59,071 bases of DNA from an uncultured Lachnospiraceae bacterium (GCA_951800145.1 CATOJE010000013.1:1-59071); one strand, 5' to 3'. Counted from the stretch's first letter, positions 50,855-59,056 are shown. The notes: a model not told the origin generated them from the sequence alone. Made by a program: numbers and translations.

Positions 50855-51886
50855 TTATCTCTGAACCCGTCCGGATCCGTCTCCGCCAGCCAGGTTGTCT
50901 ACCTCTGCACGGGTAACTAAGTTGAAATCACCAGGAATGGTGTGCTTTAATGCGGAAGCAGCCACAGCAAACTCCAGGGCTGACTTCATGTCCTTGCCGT
51001 CCAGCAGGCCGCAGATCAGGCCGCCTGCGAAGGAATCTCCGCCGCCTACACGGTCTACGATGGGAGTGATGGAGTACTTTCTGGAGTGGTAGAACTCTCT
51101 TGTCTTTCCATCCATGATGCATGCAGACCAGCCATTATTGGAGGCGGAAATGCTTTCACGGAGGGAGCTTACGATATACTTAAAGCCAAACTTATCTGCC
51201 ATCTGATTAAAGATATCCACATAGCCTGCCAGCTCCAGCTCGCCGGAGGTAACGTCCGTCTTGCCTGGCTTGAAGCCCAGCACCTTCTCAGCATCCTCTT
51301 CATTGCCGATGCATACGTCTACATACTGCATTAACTCAGTCATAACCTTCTGAGCCTTCTCGGAGGACCATAATTTCTTCCGGAAGTTTAAGTCCACGGA
51401 TACCGTCACCCCATGGGCCTTGGCAGCCTTTAATGCAGCCTCGGTCAATGTGATAGCAGAGTCTGAGATAGCCGGGGTAATGCCGGTAAAATGGAACCAG
51501 TCCACGCCCTCGAAAATCTCGTCAAAATTAAACTCATCCGGCGTAGCGGTAGCGATGGAGCTGTCCGCACGGTCATAAACCACATTGGATGCTCTCATAG
51601 CTGATCCGGTTTCCAGGAAATAGATGCCTAAGCGCTTGCCGCTTCTGGCAATGTACTTGGTTCCCACATTGTACTTTCTCAGGGCGGCTACTGCGCACTC
51701 TCCGATTGGGTTATCCGGAACTGCGGTCACAAACTGAACATCATGTCCGTAGTTTGCCAGGGAAACAGCTACATTCGCCTCACCGCCGGCATAGGTAGCG
51801 TCAAACTCATCTGCCTGGATGAATTTTTCATTATTAGGGGTGGATAATCTCAGCATGGTCTCGCCCATGGTAACAACTTTTGCCAT
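50855..51886 (-). CDS. kdgK: 2-keto-3-deoxygluconate kinase
   Basis: A 343-residue PfkB-family kinase that phosphorylates KDG to KDPG. It has GGEANVAVSLANYG, the KDG-kinase VVYDRADSSIA segment, and the catalytic DRVGGGDSFAGGL motif near residue 290. It lies 106 bases downstream of eda, which cleaves its product, so the two genes make the last two steps of uronate catabolism. Confidence 0.92.
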   Translation of the reverse strand: MAKVVTMGETMLRLSTPNNEKFIQADEFDATYAGGEANVAVSLANYGHDVQFVTAVPDNPIGECAVAALRKYNVGTKYIARSGKRLGIYFLETGSAMRASNVVYDRADSSIATATPDEFNFDEIFEGVDWFHFTGITPAISDSAITLTEAALKAAKAHGVTVSVDLNFRKKLWSSEKAQKVMTELMQYVDVCIGNEEDAEKVLGFKPGKTDVTSGELELAGYVDIFNQMADKFGFKYIVSSLRESISASNNGWSACIMDGKTREFYHSRKYSITPIVDRVGGGDSFAGGLICGLLDGKDMKSALEFAVAASALKHTIPGDFNLVTRAEVDNLAGGDGSGRVQR

Positions 51887-51992
51887 TTTCTTTTCTCCTT
51901 ATATTTAAAACTGTTCGGATGGTTCCGGCTTCCTCGGCCGGTTCCGAAATTATCTGCCTGCAGTTACAAGATCCTCTGATGCTTCCGGACGT

Positions 51993-52646
51993 TTATTTGG
52001 CCCGTGCCGCTGCTACTGCCTCTACAAACTCCTTTGCCTTTGCGGTCACAGCTGCAAAATCACCGGTCTTCGCACCCTTGGTTAAGCTGCTTCCGGTTCC
52101 CACTGCGTATGCGCCGGCCTTTAACCACTTGTCCACATTATCTACATCCACACCGCCGGAGGGCATGAACTCACCCTGAGGAAGGGGTCCCTTAAAGGAG
52201 CTGATAGCCCCTGGTCCCACGATATTGCCCGGGAAGATCTTGATTACATCGCATCCTGCCTCCAGAGCGGTGATGGCCTCGGTAGGAGTCATAACTCCCG
52301 GCAGCATGGGTACGCGGTAGCGGTTGCACAGCTTGATGGTATCCACATTTAATCCAGGGCTCACCACATAATTAGCCCCTGCAAGAATCACCTGGCGGGC
52401 AGTCTCCGGATCCAGCACGGTCCCTGCGCCGATAACGATCTTATCATTATCTCTGTACTTGGCAGCCATGGCCGCAATGAACTCAACCGGGTTGCCCTCA
52501 TCCATGGTCATGGTGATCTCGATAAAATTGATCCCGCCGGCAATGATGGCGTCCACAACCTTCTCGCCCTGCTCCAAGTTCTTCGCGCGAACGACAGCAA
52601 CCAGACAGTCTTCCTTCATTCTTGCTAACACCTGTTCTTTTTTCAT
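51993..52646 (-). CDS. eda: KDPG aldolase (bifunctional 4-hydroxy-2-oxoglutarate aldolase type)
   Basis: A 217-residue TIM-barrel class I aldolase that splits KDPG to pyruvate and glyceraldehyde 3-phosphate. Conserved features are the Glu in FIEITMTM, GAGTVLDPETA, the Schiff-base Lys in DVIKIFPGN, and MPSGGVDVDNV. AAGGAG precedes the ATG. A consensus-like promoter lies at 52713-52741 with an inverted repeat between it and the gene. Confidence 0.94.
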   Translation of the reverse strand: MKKEQVLARMKEDCLVAVVRAKNLEQGEKVVDAIIAGGINFIEITMTMDEGNPVEFIAAMAAKYRDNDKIVIGAGTVLDPETARQVILAGANYVVSPGLNVDTIKLCNRYRVPMLPGVMTPTEAITALEAGCDVIKIFPGNIVGPGAISSFKGPLPQGEFMPSGGVDVDNVDKWLKAGAYAVGTGSSLTKGAKTGDFAAVTAKAKEFVEAVAAARAK

Positions 52647-52677
52647 CTTCTTCTCCTTCTTTCTTTATATTCGCATA

Positions 52678-52694
52678 TACGATTTGGTTTCGTA
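52678..52694. promoter_or_regulatory. Candidate operator in the eda leader
   Basis: TACGA and TCGTA form an inverted repeat with a 7-base centre, extended by CAT/ATG outside one mismatch. It lies about 20 bases past the -10 box. The adjacent IclR-type regulator is the obvious candidate to bind it. Confidence 0.45.
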
Positions 52695-52712
52695 AATGCA
52701 ATTTCTATTTTG

Positions 52713-52741
52713 ATTCTACTCTCCCTCTGTGGTTTTGTCAA
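52713..52741 (-). promoter_or_regulatory. Predicted sigma-A promoter of eda-kdgK
   Basis: On the minus strand TTGACA (52736-52741) and TAGAAT (52713-52718) are spaced by 17 bases. The -35 overlaps the stop codon of the iclR-type gene, so eda can be transcribed apart from the regulator. Confidence 0.75.
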
Positions 52742-53523
52742 CTTAAAATAGAGAAATTTTCCCTGTTATCTCCTATATAGCCTAAAAGACGGGAAATTTC
52801 TTCCGCCTTTGCCTCCACGGCCTGTCCCAGGCTCTCATAATCCTCGGAGGGCACATAAAGGCTGGAAGCGCTGATGGCGCCCAGAACCTGTCCATCCTGG
52901 TTAAATATGGGAGCGCCCACACATTCCATGTGCTCCTCCAGCTCCCTGGCGTCCAGGGCATAGCCCTTCTCTCTTACCTTTTCCAATTCCTCAAGAAGAT
53001 ATTCCGGCGTCATGATGGTTCTGGAGGTTTTTTGGCGGAAATGTATCCGATCCAGCACCCTGCTCCTGGTCTCCTCATCCGTGAAGGCCAGGATCGCCTT
53101 CCCCAGGGAGGTGCAGTAGGCAGGATTCTTCGTCCCCACCGTAGCGGTGGTGATGATAGGGTTTTCCGGCTCAAATTTACTTAAATAAACCACCTCATGG
53201 CCCGTGAGCACCCCGTAAAATACAGTCTTCCCTATCTCCCTGGAAAAAGCCTTCAGCACAGGCTCGATGGTCCCCAGCACATCCAGGTGATTGGTGTAGC
53301 TGACTCCGATCCGGTAGGCTGTAAGCCCGATGGTATACACCTGCCTTGGGCCCTTGGCCACATGGATCATCCCGGTTTCCACCAGGGTGGTCACGATATC
53401 ATAGGCGCTGGTCTTCGGCAGCTTCAGATAATCGCAGATCTCATCCAGGGTAATCCCGTCCGGCCGCTTGGATACTAATTTTAATATTTCCACACTTCTG
53501 AGCGTTGTTCTATTCAGCTTCAT
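52738..53523 (-). CDS. IclR-family regulator, KdgR-like
   Basis: A 261-residue regulator. The N-terminal winged helix (residues 1-65: LRSVEILKLVSKRPDGITLDEIC, KLPKTSAYDIV) is followed by the IclR effector domain with TATVGTKNPAYCTSLGKAILA and AISASSLYV. It is probably a sensor of KDG or a related uronate product, controlling eda-kdgK. I chose ATG 53523, 6 bases after GAGG; the frame extends to 53577 and an ATG at 53541 is possible. It lies 97 bases after uxaA. Confidence 0.9.
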   Translation of the reverse strand: MKLNRTTLRSVEILKLVSKRPDGITLDEICDYLKLPKTSAYDIVTTLVETGMIHVAKGPRQVYTIGLTAYRIGVSYTNHLDVLGTIEPVLKAFSREIGKTVFYGVLTGHEVVYLSKFEPENPIITTATVGTKNPAYCTSLGKAILAFTDEETRSRVLDRIHFRQKTSRTIMTPEYLLEELEKVREKGYALDARELEEHMECVGAPIFNQDGQVLGAISASSLYVPSEDYESLGQAVEAKAEEISRLLGYIGDNRENFSILS

Positions 53524-53620
53524 GCCATACCTCGGTTTCATGCTGCTGCCAGATCTATCCGGCAAATGTCTTACCACTTCTTACCATAAGTATAGCGAAT
53601 TTCATGAAACTTTGCAACCA

Positions 53621-55102
53621 CTATAAAGTGACGCCCTGCTTAAAGATGGCCCAGTCATGGAACCCGGCCTCCTCAGCCTTTACCAGACGCCCGGAGGCCA
53701 CATCCAGCACATACTGGAATAAAGCCTCTGCCAGATCCTCCTTTGTGGCGTCCTCCACCATACGGCCCGCATTGAAGTCTATCCAGTTTGCCTTATGGCT
53801 GGCCAGCTTGGTGTTGCTGGAGATCTTTACCGTAGGCACCGGGGAGGCAAAGGGCGTTCCCCGTCCGGTGGTAAAGAGGACAATCTGGGCGCCAGACATC
53901 GCTAAGGCCGTGGAGGCCACCAGATCATTCCCGGGAGCGCTTAAAAGGTTCAGCCCCTTCATCTTCACCGGCTCTGTATAGGCCAGCACGCCCTTCACCG
54001 GAGAGCTTCCCGACTTCTGGGTACAGCCTAAGGACTTGTCCTCCAGAGTGGAAATCCCGCCCTTTTTATTTCCAGGGGATGGATTCTCATAGATGGTCTG
54101 ATCGTGGCGGGTGAAATAATTCTTAAAATCATTAATTAAGTTAACGGTTTTATCAAAAAGCTCCTCATTCTCACAGCGGTTCATAAGAAGTGTCTCTGCC
54201 CCGAACATCTCGGGAACCTCTGTCAGGATGGTGGTCCCTCCCTTTGAACAGAGAATATCGGAAAATGCACCCACCACCGGATTCGCCGTAATTCCGGATA
54301 ACCCGTCGGAGCCGCCGCACTTCATGCCTACGATCAGCTCGCTGGCATCGCACTTCTCCCGATGGAAGGAACCTGCATAAGCAGCCAGCTCCCTTAACAG
54401 CCTCATAGCCTCCTCATGCTCATCCTCCACATCCTGGCACTGAAGGAAGCGCACCCGCTCCTTATCATATTCCCCGATGTAATCCATCAGCACCGGGATA
54501 TTACTGTTTTCACAGCCCAGTCCCAGCACCAGCACGCCGCCGGCATTGGGGTGGTGGATCATATCTGCCAGGATCCTCCGGGTATTCTCCTGATCCTCTC
54601 CCATCTGGGAGCAGCCGTAGGGATGGGTAAAGGCCGCCACCGCATCGATGGTGCCGGTAACCAGGCTCTGGGCCTCCTTCTCCAGTGCCTTGGCGATGGA
54701 ATTCACGCAGCCTACGGTAGGGATGATCCAGAGCTCGTTGCGCACCCCGGTTCTGCCGTCCTTTCTCCGGAACCCTTCGAAATACACATGCTCGGTCTCC
54801 TTCAGCCTGGATGGAACCGGCTCATAAGTATAGGAAAGAAGATCCCCCAGCGCAGTTTTTACATTGTGCACATGGACCCACTGCCCCTTTCCGATGGCTT
54901 CCTTGGCATGTCCGATGCGGAACCCATACTTAATCACATCCTCCCCTGCCTGGATGGGCTTTAAGGCAAACTTATGGCCCTGGGGAATCTCCTCCAGCGT
55001 CACCACCTCCTGGCCTGCCACAGTCAGAGTCTCTCCCTTCTCAATGGGGCGCAGCGCTACCGCCACATTGTCATCCTCATGAATTTTAATAAAATCCTGC
55101 AT
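53621..55102 (-). CDS. uxaA: Altronate dehydratase
   Basis: A 493-residue iron-dependent dehydratase that converts D-altronate to KDG. The N-terminal SAF domain (residues 1-85) holds HKFALKPIQAGEDVIKYG; the large domain has PTVGCVNSIA, HPYGCSQMG, VLGLGCENSN and KCGGSDGLSGITANP, with the conserved Cys residues. The length is normal. A sigma-A promoter and a perfect 18-bp palindrome precede it. The next enzyme upstream in the pathway, UxaB, is not in the window. Confidence 0.95.
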   Translation of the reverse strand: MQDFIKIHEDDNVAVALRPIEKGETLTVAGQEVVTLEEIPQGHKFALKPIQAGEDVIKYGFRIGHAKEAIGKGQWVHVHNVKTALGDLLSYTYEPVPSRLKETEHVYFEGFRRKDGRTGVRNELWIIPTVGCVNSIAKALEKEAQSLVTGTIDAVAAFTHPYGCSQMGEDQENTRRILADMIHHPNAGGVLVLGLGCENSNIPVLMDYIGEYDKERVRFLQCQDVEDEHEEAMRLLRELAAYAGSFHREKCDASELIVGMKCGGSDGLSGITANPVVGAFSDILCSKGGTTILTEVPEMFGAETLLMNRCENEELFDKTVNLINDFKNYFTRHDQTIYENPSPGNKKGGISTLEDKSLGCTQKSGSSPVKGVLAYTEPVKMKGLNLLSAPGNDLVASTALAMSGAQIVLFTTGRGTPFASPVPTVKISSNTKLASHKANWIDFNAGRMVEDATKEDLAEALFQYVLDVASGRLVKAEEAGFHDWAIFKQGVTL

Positions 55103-55132
55103 TTTCCTCTTCCTTTCTCAGCTTCCCAGTTT

Positions 55133-55150
55133 ATTGTAAGTACTTACAAT
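55133..55150. promoter_or_regulatory. LacI-type operator at the uxaA promoter
   Basis: ATTGTAAGTACTTACAAT is an 18-bp perfect palindrome starting two bases past the uxaA -10 box. Its core TTGTAAGTACTTACA recurs at 55331-55345. Odd/even symmetry and spacing are typical of LacI-family operators. Confidence 0.85.
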
Positions 55151-55151
55151 T

Positions 55152-55180
55152 ATTCTACAAAAAATCAAAGAGAAAGTCAA
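55152..55180 (-). promoter_or_regulatory. Predicted sigma-A promoter of uxaA
   Basis: On the minus strand TTGACT (55175-55180) and TAGAAT (55152-55157) are separated by 17 bases. The palindromic operator would cover the transcription start. Confidence 0.8.
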
Positions 55181-55292
55181 TACAAAAAACCTTATCCCCC
55201 CTTGACTTTTTATGCAGCTTGTTACTGTTCACACCTCTGTCAGGCTTATTCCCGGCAACAGGCTTTGCGATGCATAAAATAAGAGAAAGGTC

Positions 55293-55321
55293 TTGCAATC
55301 TTGGACAGCAATATGTATAAT
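55293..55321 (+). promoter_or_regulatory. Predicted sigma-A promoter of the lacI-uxaC operon
   Basis: TTGCAA (55293-55298) and TATAAT (55316-55321) are spaced by 17 bases. The operator at 55331-55345 follows directly, so the regulator should repress itself and uxaC. Confidence 0.8.
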
Positions 55322-55330
55322 AGAGTTAGC

Positions 55331-55345
55331 TTGTAAGTACTTACA
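55331..55345. promoter_or_regulatory. LacI-type operator at the lacI-uxaC promoter
   Basis: TTGTAAGTACTTACA contains the 14-bp perfect palindrome TGTAAGTACTTACA (55332-55345). It is identical in core to the operator at the uxaA promoter, 200 bases away. Confidence 0.85.
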
Positions 55346-55362
55346 GAATACGAGGTGACCGG

Positions 55363-56364
55363 ATGAATATTTATGACGTTTCGAAAAAGGCGAATGTTTC
55401 CATCGCAACGGTTTCCAGAGTCTTAAACGGAAATCCAAACGTCAGCGACAAGACCCGCGCCAGAGTATTGGAGGTGATGGAGAATTTAGGCTACACGCCT
55501 AATGTATTTGCCAGAGGCTTAGGGCTGAATACCATGCGCACCATCGGGATTATGTGCTCTGACTCCTCCGACCTGTATCTGGCCAATGCCATCTACTATC
55601 TGGAGCGGGATCTCCGCCTGAACGGTTATGATTCCATCCTCTGCTGTACTGGCTATGAACTGGAAACAAAGCAAAAGTATTTCGACCTGCTCTGTTCCAA
55701 GCGGGTGGACGCCATCATCCTGGCCGGCTCCAAGTTTATCGAGCCCCGGCCAAAGGATAATGCATACATTCAAAGCGCAGCAGCCATGATTCCCATTATG
55801 CTGCTGAACGGCTATTTAGAAGGAGAGAATATCTATTCCACCATTTGCGATGATTTCGCTGCCACCTATCACGCTGCGTCCCAGCTGATCCGTTCCGGCC
55901 GCAGAAAGCTTTTATACCTTTACACCAGCACATCCTACAGCGGGGCAAATAAGCTGAAGGGATGTCAGGCCGCCTTAAAGGACGGGGGACTGTGTCTGGA
56001 ACCAGAATATATTCATCAGTGCAGGAAGGACATCACAGCTGCCAAGGAGCTGCTCCTCTCTCTTCGGGAACAGGGGCTGGAGTTTGATTCCATCTTAGCC
56101 TCCTCCGATTCCCTGGCTGCCGGAGCGGTGAAGTACGCCCACGCCGCCGGGATTTCCATTCCGGATGAGCTGTCTGTGATTGGATATAATAATTCCATTC
56201 TGTCCCGCTGCACTGACCCGGAGCTGACCACCATTGACAGCAAGGTGGAGGCGCTCTGCGCCTCCACGGTCAACACACTTATGGGTGTATTTGGCGGTGT
56301 GAATGTCCCCAGCCGGACAACCATCGCTGCCGATTTGATAAAACGGGCAACCACCAATTTTTAA
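55363..56364 (+). CDS. LacI-family regulator of uronate genes
   Basis: A 333-residue repressor. The helix-turn-helix is NIYDVSKKANVSIATVSRVLNGN with the hinge helix VFARGLG; a periplasmic-binding-like effector domain follows (residues 60-333). It probably binds the two TGTAAGTACTTACA operators and is released by a galacturonate or glucuronate catabolite. It is transcribed with uxaC, 24 bases downstream, and diverges from uxaA. GAGGTG precedes the ATG. Confidence 0.93.
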   Translation: MNIYDVSKKANVSIATVSRVLNGNPNVSDKTRARVLEVMENLGYTPNVFARGLGLNTMRTIGIMCSDSSDLYLANAIYYLERDLRLNGYDSILCCTGYELETKQKYFDLLCSKRVDAIILAGSKFIEPRPKDNAYIQSAAAMIPIMLLNGYLEGENIYSTICDDFAATYHAASQLIRSGRRKLLYLYTSTSYSGANKLKGCQAALKDGGLCLEPEYIHQCRKDITAAKELLLSLREQGLEFDSILASSDSLAAGAVKYAHAAGISIPDELSVIGYNNSILSRCTDPELTTIDSKVEALCASTVNTLMGVFGGVNVPSRTTIAADLIKRATTNF

Positions 56365-56388
56365 CCTAATTAAAAGGAGGAACAAACA

Positions 56389-57798
56389 ATGCAACCATTT
56401 ATGGACAAGGACTTCTTACTGAACACGGACATGGCGAAGACGCTGTATCACGACTTCGCGGAGAACATGCCTATCGTAGACTACCACTGCCACATCAATC
56501 CCCAGGAGATCTACGAGGATCGGAAATTCGACAATATCACTCAGGTTTGGCTGGGCGGCGACCATTACAAGTGGCGTCAGATCCGCTCTAATGGTGTGGA
56601 TGAGAAGTACATCACCGGAAAGGATTCCACAGACCGGGAAAAGTTTCAGGCCTGGGCTGAGACGCTGCCAAAGCTGATCGGGAACCCCTTATATCACTGG
56701 AGCCATCTGGAGCTTCGGAAATATTTCGGCTTCCAGGGCTATTTAAACGGCGATACAGCTGAGGATGTTTGGAACCTGTGTAATGCAAAGCTTAAGGAGG
56801 ACGGCATGTCTGTCCGCAATCTCATCCGCCAGTCCAATGTTAAGGTGATCTGCACCACCGACGATCCGGTGGATTCCTTAGAGTGGCATGAGAAGCTCGC
56901 CGCAGATCCTACCTTTGAGGTTCAGGTGCTGCCTGCATGGCGTCCGGATAAGGCTATGAATGTGGAGAAGCCCACCTTTGCCCAGTACATTCAGACTCTC
57001 TCCCAGGTAAGCGGCGTAACCGTTACTGATTTCGCCACCCTGAAGGAAGCCCTTAAGAAGCGCATGGCATATTTCAATGACCACGGCTGCCGTGTTTCGG
57101 ATCATGCCCTGGAGTTCGTGATGTATGCTCCTGCAGATGAGGCGGAGCTGGATTCGATCCTTGCCAAGGGCTTAAAGAGCGAGAGCATCTCCAAGGAGGA
57201 GGAGCTGAAGTTTAAGACCGCATTTATGCTTTTCGTGGCTAAGGAATATAATAAAATGGGATGGGCCATGCAGCTTCACTACGGCTGCAAGCGCGACAAT
57301 AATGCATATATGTTTGAACAGATGGGTCCGGATACTGGCTTTGACTGCATTAACAACTATGCTCCCAGCGCCCAGATGGCGGACTTCCTTAATGCCTTAA
57401 GCGCAACCAATGAGATCCCCAAGACCATCATCTACTCCTTAAACCCCAATGACGACGCTTCCATCGGCACCATCCTTGGATGCTTCCAGAGCCCCGAGAC
57501 CGCCGGAAAGCTGCAGCAGGGATCCGCATGGTGGTTCAATGATCACTTTAAGGGTATGATCGACCAGATGACCTCTCTGGCCAACTTAGGCTGCCTTGGT
57601 AACTTCATCGGCATGCTCACGGACTCCAGAAGCTTCTTATCTTACACACGCCACGACTACTTCCGCCGGATCCTCTGTCGTATGATCGGCTCCTGGGTAG
57701 AGGAAGGGATGTATCCCGCAGACATGGCTGCCCTGGAGGAGATTGTGAAGGGCATCTGCTTAAATAACGCGGTAAATTATTTTGGATTTAAGATTTAA
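56389..57798 (+). CDS. uxaC: Glucuronate/galacturonate isomerase
   Basis: A 469-residue uronate isomerase of the amidohydrolase superfamily. It converts D-galacturonate to D-tagaturonate and D-glucuronate to D-fructuronate. The metal-site motif is VDYHCHINPQEI near residues 26-37; CTTDDPVDSL, MQLHYGCKRDNN and TDSRSFLSYTRHDYFRRIL are conserved. GGAGG lies 8 bases before the ATG. It links imported galacturonate to uxaA once a UxaB-type reductase is supplied from elsewhere. Confidence 0.96.
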   Translation: MQPFMDKDFLLNTDMAKTLYHDFAENMPIVDYHCHINPQEIYEDRKFDNITQVWLGGDHYKWRQIRSNGVDEKYITGKDSTDREKFQAWAETLPKLIGNPLYHWSHLELRKYFGFQGYLNGDTAEDVWNLCNAKLKEDGMSVRNLIRQSNVKVICTTDDPVDSLEWHEKLAADPTFEVQVLPAWRPDKAMNVEKPTFAQYIQTLSQVSGVTVTDFATLKEALKKRMAYFNDHGCRVSDHALEFVMYAPADEAELDSILAKGLKSESISKEEELKFKTAFMLFVAKEYNKMGWAMQLHYGCKRDNNAYMFEQMGPDTGFDCINNYAPSAQMADFLNALSATNEIPKTIIYSLNPNDDASIGTILGCFQSPETAGKLQQGSAWWFNDHFKGMIDQMTSLANLGCLGNFIGMLTDSRSFLSYTRHDYFRRILCRMIGSWVEEGMYPADMAALEEIVKGICLNNAVNYFGFKI

Positions 57799-57827
57799 TG
57801 TGGAAGGTATTTTCCTAAAGATAAGGC

Positions 57828-57855
57828 AAAAAAGAATCCTGCTTCGCAGGATTCT
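57828..57855 (-). terminator. Hairpin with minus-strand T-run
   Basis: AGAATCCTGC pairs with GCAGGATTCT (57833-57842 with 57846-57855). The T-run is on the minus strand (57828-57833), so it works best for transcripts from the right; on the plus strand it could still protect the uxaC mRNA end. Confidence 0.65.
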
Positions 57856-57953
57856 CCGCCTGCGGCGGGTCGCTTCAGCGACATAATTCCTTTCCGCCGC
57901 AGTGCGATCCTCGCGGAGCGTTTTATATCATAGGACGCACTTTCCTATGATAT
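57856..57953. repeat. Intergenic repeat element between two terminators
   Basis: GC-rich nested hairpins (CGCCTGCGGCG, TCGCTTCAGCGA, CCGCCG) lead into TCCTCGCGGAGCGTTTT (57908-57924, repeated at 50711) and GGACGCACTTTCCTAT (57933-57948, repeated at 7351). The latter lies within an 11-bp inverted repeat ATATCATAGGA/TCCTATGATAT. No gene is present. Confidence 0.65.
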
Positions 57954-57997
57954 AAAAAAGCAGGCATTACACTGACTGACAGCGGTGTAATGCCTGC
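57954..57997 (-). terminator. Terminator of the coiled-coil protein gene
   Basis: GCAGGCATTACAC pairs perfectly with GTGTAATGCCTGC (57960-57972 with 57985-57997) and six T residues follow on the minus strand. It lies 14 bases past the coiled-coil gene stop. Confidence 0.92.
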
Positions 57998-58010
57998 TTA
58001 ATATGTATCG

Positions 58011-58829
58011 TTACGATACTGCGATTCGCTCCAGCACTGCCACTCTCTCCGACAGTGAAGACAGCCTCTGAAGCGCTAACTTCATGTTATCCTGCTCCAA
58101 TATGACTATGTGGTAGTACCCCTTGATCTCCTGGACATCCTTCTGAAGTGTCTCAATCTTCCTGTCCAGAATTCCAAACATGCGATCCATTTCTCCCAGC
58201 ACCATATTTTCCGACCGGTTCAATTCATTCCTGAGAACTCTCTTAAAACGTTTCTCCATCCGTTTGCTCGACTCCTCAAGGCTAGCTTCTGCACGCTTCG
58301 CCTCCTCCTGAATCATACCAGTCAGGCCTGTTCCGGTCTCATGAAGCTCCTCCTTCGTCTCCTGAAGGTCTGACCGGATCTCCTTCACTTCCCCCTTCGT
58401 CTCCTGAAGGTCTGTGCGGATCTCCCGCACCTCCTCCTTCGTCTCCTGAAGATCTGTGCGGATCTCCTTCACTTCCTCCTTCGTCTCCTGAAGATCTGTG
58501 CGGATCTCCTTCACTTCCTCCTTTGTCTCCTGAAGGTCTGCTCGGATCTCCTTCACTTCCTCCTTCGTCTCCTGAAGGTCTGCTCGGATCTCCTTCACTT
58601 CCTCTTTCGTCTCCTGAAGGTCTGCTCGAATCTCCTTCACTTCCTCCTTCGTCTCCTGAAGGTCTGTGCGGATCTCCCGCACTTCCTCCTTCGTCTCCTG
58701 AAGGTCTGCTCGGATCTCCTTCACTTCCTCCTTCGTCTCCTGAAGGTCTGTGCGAATCTCCTTCACTTCCTCCCGTACAACTTCGGTCATCAAATCCTTT
58801 AATATCGCAATGTCTCTCTGCTCCAGCAA
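58011..58829 (-). CDS. Coiled-coil protein with tandem 14-residue repeats
   Basis: A 272-residue, highly charged protein with no signal peptide or membrane segment. Residues about 20-160 are ten near-identical units of ETKEEVKEIRADLQ, two heptads each, predicting a long rigid coiled coil. The C-terminal part (RMEKRFKRVLRNELNRSENM, IETLQKDVQEIKG) is also helical. The start is TTG with AAGGAGG upstream at normal spacing. I know no function; it could be a scaffold or a DNA- or envelope-associated rod. It is monocistronic. Confidence 0.82.
   Translation of the reverse strand: MLEQRDIAILKDLMTEVVREEVKEIRTDLQETKEEVKEIRADLQETKEEVREIRTDLQETKEEVKEIRADLQETKEEVKEIRADLQETKEEVKEIRADLQETKEEVKEIRTDLQETKEEVKEIRTDLQETKEEVREIRTDLQETKGEVKEIRSDLQETKEELHETGTGLTGMIQEEAKRAEASLEESSKRMEKRFKRVLRNELNRSENMVLGEMDRMFGILDRKIETLQKDVQEIKGYYHIVILEQDNMKLALQRLSSLSERVAVLERIAVS
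58345..58780 (-). repeat. 42-base tandem repeats in coiled-coil gene
   Basis: About ten copies of a 42-base unit differ only at a few positions (Ala/Thr and Lys/Arg codon changes). DNA-level identity is high enough for copy-number change by recombination. Confidence 0.9.
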
Positions 58830-58980
58830 ATTCTCCCTCCTTTCCTTTCAGGTTCTCCGAAACCCTTAATCATCCTATCGCATACACTCTCCATGTGCAA
58901 AGCTCTTCAAAAATATTGAAACATTGCTATTATATCATTTTATCCATTATTTTACAACTAATTTACTCAAATTAGTAACA
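58830..58980. other. Noncoding upstream region of the coiled-coil gene
   Basis: AT-rich sequence that must hold the promoter of the coiled-coil gene; a TATAAT-like hexamer is visible near 58930 on both strands, but I could not fix a -35. No gene is seen. Confidence 0.35.
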
Positions 58981-59056
58981 GTTCAGACGGGGCATCTTCT
59001 TGCCCGTCTGCGCCGGACAAAAGCTGGGATGTCCATCCGATGTGGAATTCAAGATG
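58981..59056 (-). repeat. Second copy of the IS66-associated repeat
   Basis: The reverse complement matches 21010-21084 over about 75 bases with few differences: ATTCCACATC-GATGGACATCC, TGTCCGGC, and the CAGACGGG...CCCGTCTG hairpin. It lies inverted relative to the first copy and reaches the window edge, so a larger IS66-related element may continue outside. Confidence 0.75.
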
